Assembly (NCBI GenBank): GCA_900769285.1
Contig: CAAGGB010000326.1
Coordinates: 1 to 5,321 of the forward strand
From: Victivallales bacterium
GTDB lineage: Bacteria > Verrucomicrobiota > Lentisphaeria > Oligosphaerales > Oligosphaeraceae
Reading direction: 5' to 3'
Length of the DNA: 5,321 nucleotides
Shown here: in pieces, positions 1 through 5,172 of the stretch
How the letters are laid out: each line of letters begins with the position of its first letter
Numbering within the stretch: the stretch's first letter is position 1
The notes under the pieces: model-generated
Told to the model about the DNA's origin: nothing
Database searches by the model: none
The model's input: the letters and a program-made list of their open reading frames with translations, nothing else
Made by a program: the position numbers and the translations under genes

Positions 1-98
1 CCCCACCACACACAAAAAAATTCTTTTGTTTATTTTGTGTCTTTTGTGGACTCCCTTTTTTTGAGTCTTTTTGAGTCTTTTTGTGTCTTTTGTGGACT
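1..98. repeat. T-rich low-complexity repeat tract at the left edge
   Basis: The plus strand is made almost only of T, G and C here after a short C/A-rich start. A 20-bp segment beginning TTTTGTGTCT occurs exactly twice, at 33-52 and 79-98, with a period of 46. Between the copies lies a 10-bp tandem, GAGTCTTTTT, at 63-72 and 73-82, which continues imperfectly as GTGTCTTTT. TCTTTTGT also recurs at 22-29, 40-47 and 86-93. The second 20-bp copy runs into the stop codon of the membrane-protein gene (97-99). On that gene's transcript the tract would be purine-rich, and no GC stem followed by a U-run is present, so it is not an intrinsic terminator of the usual kind. Its function is unknown. Confidence 0.85.
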
Positions 99-777
99 AG
101 TGAAAAACGAAAAGAATCCACCAGATGAGCCTGCGCACGGCCTGGACATGAGCGATCAGGGTCTCCCAGACCAGCAGCAGCCCCTCGCGCAGACACCCAC
201 CCGCCAGCGTCAGCCCCAGATACAAAAACAGCAGATTGAAGAACACGATGAACATCAGCGAGAAGCACGGCCCGTTGAACTTCAGGTCCGGCTGGTTCGC
301 CAGCAGCGCCACGACCGTCAGCACCAGATGATACGCATACAGCGCCCCCATCGCCACCGCACACCCCAACTGAACCTCGCGCGGCAACGACACACACATC
401 CGAACCACCTGATACACACCCAGAAACACCAGCATGTACAGCGGCAGAATGTACGGCCCCAGCACAATCCAGATGTTCGGACGCTCCACACGAACCGACC
501 CCGACGAGAACCTCACCGTGAACCGCGATGTCCGACGCCGAAACGCCTTCGCCATCAGCCAGTGCGTCAGCTCATGACCAAACACATACATCGGCAGCAG
601 ACGAACACGCATGAACACCAGCGCCCCCGCCACCGACCCGCCAAAGCACCACAGCATCACCTCACGGTCGCTGAACGACAGACGAACCTCCACCAGACTC
701 TGAACCAACGCCACACTCACCCACGCCAGCAGCAGCCCCGCCACCAGACGCAGCACAAACCATCCCAATCGTTTCAT
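97..777 (-). CDS. multi-pass membrane protein with HExxH motif, probable M50-like zinc metalloprotease
   Basis: The protein has 226 residues. It carries HELTH at residues 68-72, in the context YVFGHELTHWLMAKAF, inside or beside a hydrophobic stretch. This is the zinc-binding HExxH arrangement of membrane metalloproteases such as the M50 (site-2 protease) group. Hydrophobic segments lie roughly at 6-25, 40-56, 60-79, 102-125, 137-160 and 172-194. The segment NQPDLKFNGP (161-170) is where M50 enzymes carry their N-P-x-x-D-G-like motif, so D164 is a candidate third zinc ligand, though the usual LDG is not intact. A site-2-type protease cleaves substrate proteins within the membrane; the substrate here is unknown. 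The start chosen is the ATG at 777-775 (MKRLGWF), because the next in-frame Met is residue 41, inside a membrane segment. The ribosome site is weak (only AGG-type matches upstream). Codons end mostly in G or T. The closest alternative is a non-proteolytic M50-like membrane protein. The membrane metalloprotease-like call is fairly sure; the exact family is not. Confidence 0.75.
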   Translation of the reverse strand: MKRLGWFVLRLVAGLLLAWVSVALVQSLVEVRLSFSDREVMLWCFGGSVAGALVFMRVRLLPMYVFGHELTHWLMAKAFRRRTSRFTVRFSSGSVRVERPNIWIVLGPYILPLYMLVFLGVYQVVRMCVSLPREVQLGCAVAMGALYAYHLVLTVVALLANQPDLKFNGPCFSLMFIVFFNLLFLYLGLTLAGGCLREGLLLVWETLIAHVQAVRRLIWWILFVFH

Positions 778-791
778 ACTCGCTATGTTTC

Positions 792-810
792 CTAACCTGG
801 AGAACGTCTA
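792..810 (-). promoter_or_regulatory. TAGACG-N7-GGTTAG motif upstream of the membrane-protein gene
   Basis: Read on the minus strand, TAGACG (810-805), seven bases, then GGTTAG (797-792) lies 14 bases before the start codon. The same pair of hexamers with eight bases between them occurs upstream of the other gene, at 1921-1940. No good -35 box is visible at the matching distance here. It may be a promoter or operator element shared by the two genes, but with only two examples it could be chance. Confidence 0.3.
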
Positions 811-832
811 ACAATCTGCGCCGCGCTGCGGC

Positions 833-1291
833 GATTCGCCGTCGGGCGAAAATCGACTCAAGCGGCTCATTCGACAAGAAAGGCAAGAGCGAAAGCCGCG
901 CCACGAAGCGGCGCCTGTCCCGACGGCGCACTACGCCGTCGGGCGAAAATCGGCTCAAGCGGCTCATTCGACAAGAAAGACAAGAGCGAAAGCCGCACCA
1001 CGAAGCGGCGCCTGTCCCGACGGCGCACTACGCCGTCGGGCGAAAAGCGACTCAAGCGACAAGAGCCGCGCCGCGACAGCGGCGCCTGTCCCGACGGCGC
1101 CCTCGCCGTCGGGCGGAAAACGCCGGCGACTGGGCTGGAAGTTCTCCGCGCGGAAGCGCGGGATGTACCGACGGCGTCCTCGCCGTCGGTTAGGGAAGCG
1201 GGCGAAGCCCGCGCCAGCGCCGCAACAGCGGCGCGACCGAATTCCGCCGAGCGAAGCAAGGCCTGTCCCGACGGCGCACTACGCCGTCGGG
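833..1291. repeat. array of GC-rich palindromic (REP-like) repeats
   Basis: Five perfect 10-bp inverted repeats of the type CCCGACGGCG / CGCCGTCGGG, with loops of 4-5 bases, lie at 919-943, 1016-1040, 1090-1113, 1167-1190 and 1267-1291. A right arm without its partner lies at 837-846. Loops are CACTA (copies 1, 2 and 5), CCCT (3) and TCCT (4). Copies 1-3 are each preceded by GCGGCGC-CTGT, whose GCGGC can pair with an upstream GCCGC. In copy 3 this is a perfect 7-bp stem with a GACA loop (1068-1085). Similar extra hairpins occur at 1198-1212 (GCGGGC-GAA-GCCCGC) and 1217-1234 (GCGCCGC-AACA-GCGGCGC). Several copies are followed by CGAAAA or a close variant. Copy 4 keeps pairing by a double change, A..T in place of C..G at the stem base. 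This looks like a REP/BIME-type extragenic element and not protein coding. The typical REP 5' tetranucleotide (GTAG/GGAG) is not seen. Confidence 0.85.
847..1040. repeat. two tandem 97-bp units within the hairpin array
   Basis: Bases 847-943 and 944-1040 are the same 97-bp unit and differ at three positions by my alignment. Each starts with CGAAAATCG, passes through a linker containing GGCTCATTCGACAAGAAAG, and ends with the double hairpin. The next unit (1041-1113) is 73 bp and lacks about 24 bp of the linker. Later spacings are 77 and 101 bp. The near identity of the first two units points to recent duplication. Confidence 0.85.
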
Positions 1292-1335
1292 CTGAAAACC
1301 GCTGCCGTCTAGAGCCTCCATCGACCTTCTCGAAC

Positions 1336-1395
1336 GCTCACTATGGTGAGCATTAGCAATAGTGTCCGGATATGCTGAAAAAATCAGAACAGCAT
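1336..1395. other. cluster of small inverted repeats in the intergenic region
   Basis: GCTCAC-TATG-GTGAGC (1336-1351) is a perfect 6-bp stem with a 4-base loop. Its CACTAT (1339-1344) can instead pair with ATAGTG at 1359-1364, so two mutually exclusive folds are possible. A third perfect 6-bp pair, ATGCTG / CAGCAT, lies at 1372-1377 and 1390-1395 with a 12-base loop. No coding sequence is recognised here. Between 1400 and 1515 I see only a 7-T run (1463-1469) without a strong stem and a 9-bp tandem, TATGAAAAT, at 1496-1504 and 1505-1513. Confidence 0.4.
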
Positions 1396-1516
1396 CATAA
1401 GATACTGCCTATTGGGCAACTCAAGTCACCCTGGCGTTCCAGAAGCCTCCTGCCACTTGTCCTTTTTTTGCAATTTGGGAATCTCTAGTCCTCCTTATGA
1501 AAATTATGAAAATTAT

Positions 1517-1545
1517 TTGAAATCCATTTTTTGCAGTGCTATACT
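1517..1545 (+). promoter_or_regulatory. strong sigma70-like promoter with extended -10
   Basis: TTGAAA (1517-1522, five of six matches to TTGACA) is followed after exactly 17 bases by TATACT (1540-1545, five of six to TATAAT). TG stands at 1537-1538, giving TGcTATACT, an extended -10. The surroundings are AT-rich, with TATGAAAAT repeats just upstream. Transcription would begin near 1552, at the edge of a small hairpin (TGGGG 1552-1556 / CCCCA 1562-1566). The first convincing coding start downstream is at 2015, so the transcript would have a leader of about 460 nt or be a separate small RNA. Confidence 0.55.
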
Positions 1546-1905
1546 AAATTCTGGGGGGGCTCCCCAAATTATGTAAGGTACGTGCGCGCGAGATTGACAA
1601 AAATAAGCATAATTTATCGATACAGGTTATTATGATTATTTTATCAAGTTTTCGCTCCACAGATTTATCATTATTCAATGGTCGTTCCGAAAGGGGAGGC
1701 GACCGTTTGGTCTGCCAACAGCGGCCTGTGCGGACTAGGTGTCAGCCCGACACCGGGCGGGGAATCGGGAGGACATGCCTGGCGGCGCCCCCTCGCGCAC
1801 GCCCCAATGTAGCCCCCACTCACCCAAAAAGCCAGCTACCAGCCCCATTCTCGCCCCAACTGCAGCCGCCTACAGAAAAATCTGCAAAAAATCAGATGCC
1901 TCGCC

Positions 1906-1933
1906 TTGACAATCAACAAATAGACGCTACTTT
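1906..1933 (+). promoter_or_regulatory. candidate proximal promoter of the large secreted protein gene
   Basis: TTGACA (1906-1911) is a perfect -35 consensus. After 16 bases comes TACTTT (1928-1933), a weak -10 with three of six matches. Directly after it are GGTTAG (1935-1940) and a tandem TTAGTG TTAGTG (1937-1948). TAGACG at 1921-1926 together with GGTTAG forms the motif also found upstream of the membrane-protein gene. A start near 1940 would give a leader of about 75 nt. The weak -10 is the main doubt, unless this phylum uses a different box. Confidence 0.45.
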
Positions 1934-2000
1934 TGGTTAGTGTTAGTGATCTCGCGCGTAGGCGGCCTGTGTCCGCCGCGCCGGAATGAGCGAAACGAAA

Positions 2001-2005
2001 GGAGG
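2001..2005 (+). promoter_or_regulatory. Shine-Dalgarno site that fixes the start of the large gene
   Basis: GGAGG, within AAAGGAGGAAC, lies nine bases before the ATG at 2015 and fifteen before the ATG at 2021. The spacing favours 2015. The reading frame is open further upstream to a GTG at 1940, but that start would lie inside the promoter candidate, has no ribosome site, and would put 25 charged residues before the signal peptide. Confidence 0.8.
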
Positions 2006-2014
2006 AACTTGGGT

Positions 2015-5000
2015 ATGGGTATGCGTCTGTCACTGTTGCCGTTGCTGTTGAGTGGAGTCTCGGTGCTGGGCGGCTTCGCGCCGGCCATCGAGTCGGTGGA
2101 GCTGTCGCACCGTCTGCTGCGCCCGGGCGACCGCGCCATGCTGAAGGTGACGTTCGTGAACCGCGGCGACGCCGTCGCCGACGGCAACCTCCGCATCTTC
2201 ACCCACATCGAGGACGCCACCAAACGCTGCGACGACATCCGAGGCCACTACGACCACGAGCCCACCGAGGTCCCCACCACGCTGTGGCAGCCCGGCACCC
2301 GCATCGAGGACGGCCCCATCATGGTCGGCGTCCCCGCCAACTCCCCCGAAGGCACCGTCGTCCTCCACCTCGGACTCTTCGACACCACCACCGGACACCG
2401 CTTTATCGACTACCTCGACCCCATCCCCATCACCATCAGCCGACAGGCACCCAAGGCCGAATTCGCCATCCCGCAGCCGCTCGCCGACGACGAGGCCCGC
2501 AGTCGCCAGAACGCCCTCGCCCGCGGCATGGAGGACGCAACCCTCCGCATCGACACACCCGCCTTCCGCCTCCGCGTCCGCCACGACGGCACACGGCTCT
2601 GGCTCCAGGACCGCCAGACCGGCGAAATCTGGAACCACGCCGCCGACGCACCCTTCGGACGGGTCAGCTTCACCGTGGACGGCACCCCACGCGCCGCCCT
2701 CCTGACGCCCTTCGACTCCGCCGTCCAGGAGACGCCCACCCGCATCGCCCTCACCCGCAACCTCGTCGACGGACTCGCCGTCACCATCCTCTGCGAAGCC
2801 ACGACCGACCAGCGCGGACTCCGCCTCGCCGCACGCCAGCGCGCCACCGCACCCAACCGCACCGTCACCTCCGTCGAGCTCCTCCAACACGCCTTCATCA
2901 CCACCAACAACGACCAGGGCGCCTCCACCATCGGCTTCCGCTGCGGCGAACGCTTCGTCACCACCCAAGCCAAACAGCCCGGCCGACACGCCTTCACCAC
3001 CTACAACTACAGCTCCACCATGGCCATGATGGGACAGGAGAAGAACGGCTCCGCACTCCTCCTCGCCTGGGCGCACCCCGACACCTCCTACAGCCTCGAC
3101 CGCCGCTGGACCCAGCACCCAAAGCTCCCCGGAACCGTCGTCCATTCCCTCGGACTCACCCTCCGCAGCCTCGACGCCGACTGCACCGTCTATCCGCTCG
3201 GCAAAGGCTCCTACGTCGACATCGCCAAGGCCTACCGCCGACATGTCCAGCAGCGCGGACTCCTCAAGACCTGGCGTCAGAAGGCCGCCGCTGACGGCGT
3301 CAGCCGCACACCCATGCACGGCTGCGCCGACTTCAAGCCCTTCGTCTATACCCACACTGTCCCCACCTCACGCTACAACCACTCCGGCAAGGACGAGCGA
3401 CGCGTCAACTGGACCCTCCCCGAAATCGGCGACATCACCGAACACCTACGCCACGACCTCGGCATCGACCGCGCCATGATGGTCCTCTGCGGCTGGATCA
3501 ACGGCGGCTACGACAACGGACACCCAGACCCGCTCCCCGTCGCACCCGAACTCGGCGGCAACGACGAACTCCAGAAACTCGCCCAACGCGTCCACCAGAC
3601 CGGCTTTCTCTTCGGACTCCACGACAACTACCAGGACATGTACGAGGCCGCACCCTCCTGGAACCCCGCCTTCGTCGCCAAAGACCGCAACGGCAACCGC
3701 ATGGCAGGCGGCAACTGGGCCGGCGGTCCCTGCTGGCTCGTCTGCGCCTCCAAACAGCTCGAACTCGCCGCCAGACCCGACACCAACCTCCCCAAAATCG
3801 CACAGCTCTTCAAACCCTCCATCTACTTCATCGACACCATCTTCGCCGCGCCACTCTACACCTGCCACGACCCCGCGCACCCCAACTCCAGAACCGATGA
3901 CCTGAACAACAAAATCCGACTCTGCCAGCTCGGCAGCCACCACTTCGGACGCTTCGGCAGCGAGGAGGGACGCGAATGGGCCGTCCCCTACGCCGACTAC
4001 TTCGAGGGCGTCTTCTCCCACCGCGCCAACTTCCGCACCCCAGGCACCTCCTTCCACAGCACCCTCGGCGGACAGCCCGTCCCACTCCTCGAGATGGTCT
4101 TCGGCGACTGCGTCAACCTCTACACCCACCAGAGCGACCGCGCCACACCCGGACGCGACAGCTACATCCTCGCCTGCATCGCCAACGCCGAAACGCCCCT
4201 CTACGACTTCGGCGGACACCTCTACTTCAAGCGCGGCAACGCCCAACCCGCCGCCCTCCGACTCGACCGCGCCACCGCCACCCCCAACGGCAACCGCTCC
4301 GTCACCCTCCACGTCACCTGGACCGCCCTCCAGGACCTCCACGACGCCAAAATGCGCAGCTTCGTCCACTTCTGCCACCCCAACGGCAACCCCAAAAACG
4401 CCAACATCGCCTTCCAGGACGACCATGACCTCCCCACACAAGGCTGGAAACGCGGCGAAACACGCACCGTCTCCCGAACCATCGCCATCCCCAACGGCTT
4501 CGACGCCGACATCGACTGGCGCGTCGGCGTCCTCGACGCCACCCTAACCCGACAGCAGTTCATCCGCCCCGACGCCACCACCGCCGTCCTCGCACACCTC
4601 GGTACACTCGCCGTCACCCCCGACGGCACCGTCGCCCTGACCCCGCCACCCGCCCGCAACGGACGCCTCGACTCATCCCTCGTGCGCGCCGACAACGGCT
4701 GGGCCGCCGACCTCAACGAGACCGACCGCTTCATCAAGAACACCTACGAGGTCACCTCCTGGATCGCACGACTCGCCGCCGACTCACCCATGACCGACCA
4801 CCGCTTCCTCAACGACGACAACACCATCGAGCAAACCCAGTTCGGCGACCTCCACATCTGGATCAACGAGTCCAAAAACACCTACCTCATCGACAACGAC
4901 CAGACCGCCCGCCTCGGCGGTCCCGTCGAACTTCCCCCCAACGGCTTCCTCGCCCTCTCCCCCTCCTTCATCGCCTTCCATGCCCTCTCGTTCGGCGGCC

Positions 5001-5167
5001 ACACCTACGCCCGCCCCGCCCTCTTCACCCTCCGCGCCCTCGACGGCACACCCCTCACCACCGCCAACGCCATCCGCGTCTTCCACGGCTTCGGCGACTC
5101 CACCCTCCTCCTCAACGGCCAGCGCCACAACGTCACCCGCGAGACCGTCATCCGTCACCAAAACTGA
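2015..5167 (+). CDS. large secreted glycoside hydrolase-like protein (DUF5696 / GH101-GH129-like barrel)
   Basis: The protein has 1050 residues from the ATG set by GGAGG. Residues 1-24 form a signal peptide (MGMR, a Leu-rich core, likely cut after A22-P-A24), so it is exported. Domains in order: an Ig-like beta domain (about 25-145); a beta-rich region (about 160-410) like the N-terminal sandwich of many glycosidases; a TIM-barrel-like part (about 430-720); a second beta domain (about 765-870) resembling the first; and a C-terminal beta region (about 900-1045, with LPPNGF and FTLRALDGTPL). Barrel landmarks are GWINGGYD (493-500), FGLHDNYQDMY (533-543), YFIDTIF with D607, and GSEEGREW with E650/E651. 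The pattern of an Asp at a strand end and a Glu some 30-45 residues later is that of GH101/GH129-type retaining enzymes, and D607 plus E650 or E651 are my guess at the catalytic pair. The substrate is unknown; a host or plant glycan with alpha-linked sugars is possible. Glycosidase-like is likely; the exact family is inference. No intrinsic terminator follows. Confidence 0.8.
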   Translation: MGMRLSLLPLLLSGVSVLGGFAPAIESVELSHRLLRPGDRAMLKVTFVNRGDAVADGNLRIFTHIEDATKRCDDIRGHYDHEPTEVPTTLWQPGTRIEDGPIMVGVPANSPEGTVVLHLGLFDTTTGHRFIDYLDPIPITISRQAPKAEFAIPQPLADDEARSRQNALARGMEDATLRIDTPAFRLRVRHDGTRLWLQDRQTGEIWNHAADAPFGRVSFTVDGTPRAALLTPFDSAVQETPTRIALTRNLVDGLAVTILCEATTDQRGLRLAARQRATAPNRTVTSVELLQHAFITTNNDQGASTIGFRCGERFVTTQAKQPGRHAFTTYNYSSTMAMMGQEKNGSALLLAWAHPDTSYSLDRRWTQHPKLPGTVVHSLGLTLRSLDADCTVYPLGKGSYVDIAKAYRRHVQQRGLLKTWRQKAAADGVSRTPMHGCADFKPFVYTHTVPTSRYNHSGKDERRVNWTLPEIGDITEHLRHDLGIDRAMMVLCGWINGGYDNGHPDPLPVAPELGGNDELQKLAQRVHQTGFLFGLHDNYQDMYEAAPSWNPAFVAKDRNGNRMAGGNWAGGPCWLVCASKQLELAARPDTNLPKIAQLFKPSIYFIDTIFAAPLYTCHDPAHPNSRTDDLNNKIRLCQLGSHHFGRFGSEEGREWAVPYADYFEGVFSHRANFRTPGTSFHSTLGGQPVPLLEMVFGDCVNLYTHQSDRATPGRDSYILACIANAETPLYDFGGHLYFKRGNAQPAALRLDRATATPNGNRSVTLHVTWTALQDLHDAKMRSFVHFCHPNGNPKNANIAFQDDHDLPTQGWKRGETRTVSRTIAIPNGFDADIDWRVGVLDATLTRQQFIRPDATTAVLAHLGTLAVTPDGTVALTPPPARNGRLDSSLVRADNGWAADLNETDRFIKNTYEVTSWIARLAADSPMTDHRFLNDDNTIEQTQFGDLHIWINESKNTYLIDNDQTARLGGPVELPPNGFLALSPSFIAFHALSFGGHTYARPALFTLRALDGTPLTTANAIRVFHGFGDSTLLLNGQRHNVTRETVIRHQN

Positions 5168-5172
5168 CATTT

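Larger units (their letters stand above)
1552..2014 (+). other. candidate structured leader or small RNA region
   Basis: This stretch lies between the promoter at 1517-1545 and the start of the large gene and has no convincing coding sequence. It begins with a hairpin (1552-1566, extendable by AATT/AATT at 1547-1550 and 1567-1570). An AT-rich part with no clear structure runs from 1600 to 1679. A GC-rich cluster of potential stems follows: GGTCG/CGACC (1680-1684/1700-1704), enclosing TTCC-GAAA-GGGG; TTGG-TCTG-CCAA (1707-1718); GGTGTC/GACACC (1738-1743/1749-1754); and the competing GCCCG/CGGGC (1745-1749/1754-1758). Near the end is GGCGG/CCGCC (1961-1965/1973-1977). The 10-mer GCGGCCTGTG occurs at 1721-1730 and again at 1962-1971. 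I recognise no known RNA family. It could be a regulatory leader, a small RNA, or merely GC-rich spacer. Confidence 0.3.

Noticed and set aside
37..795. 252-codon open frame on the plus strand, opposite the membrane protein
   Set aside because: Its product is a low-complexity mix of Q, H, R and P with no fold-like pattern. It is the antisense of a well-formed membrane protein with a HELTH motif.
662..1259. Two minus-strand open frames (662-967 and 867-1259) across the hairpin array
   Set aside because: They consist of translated repeat units rich in R and share the same peptide because the DNA is repeated. No ribosome site, and one overlaps the start of the membrane-protein gene.
833..1291. 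CRISPR array
   Set aside because: Spacers are themselves repeated and the unit is a long palindrome with variable spacing; no cas gene is present.
1431..1469. T7 run after a possible short stem, as an intrinsic terminator
   Set aside because: The only stems nearby are four base pairs (CTGG/CCAG) and too far from or too weak for the T-run.
1594..1622. TTGACA at 1594-1599 with the palindrome TATCGATA at 1615-1622
   Set aside because: A perfect -35 box, but no -10 with more than three matches at 15-18 bases, so not listed as a promoter.
1632..1940. 102-codon open frame on the plus strand
   Set aside because: No ribosome site, odd composition, no recognisable motif, and it runs through the hairpin cluster and the proximal promoter. 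Not supported as a gene, although a small protein cannot be fully excluded.
1836..2238. Minus-strand frames across the leader and the 5' end of the large gene
   Set aside because: They overlap the signal peptide and ribosome site of the large gene and show no coding features.
3290..3304. GCTGAC-GGC-GTCAGC inverted repeat inside the large gene
   Set aside because: It is explained by ordinary coding sequence in GC-rich DNA and has no relation to flanking signals.
2030..3355. Long antisense frame of 441 codons, and others inside the large gene
   Set aside because: Gly/Val/Glu-rich antisense frames are expected when codons end in C. The plus-strand protein has a signal peptide and barrel motifs.
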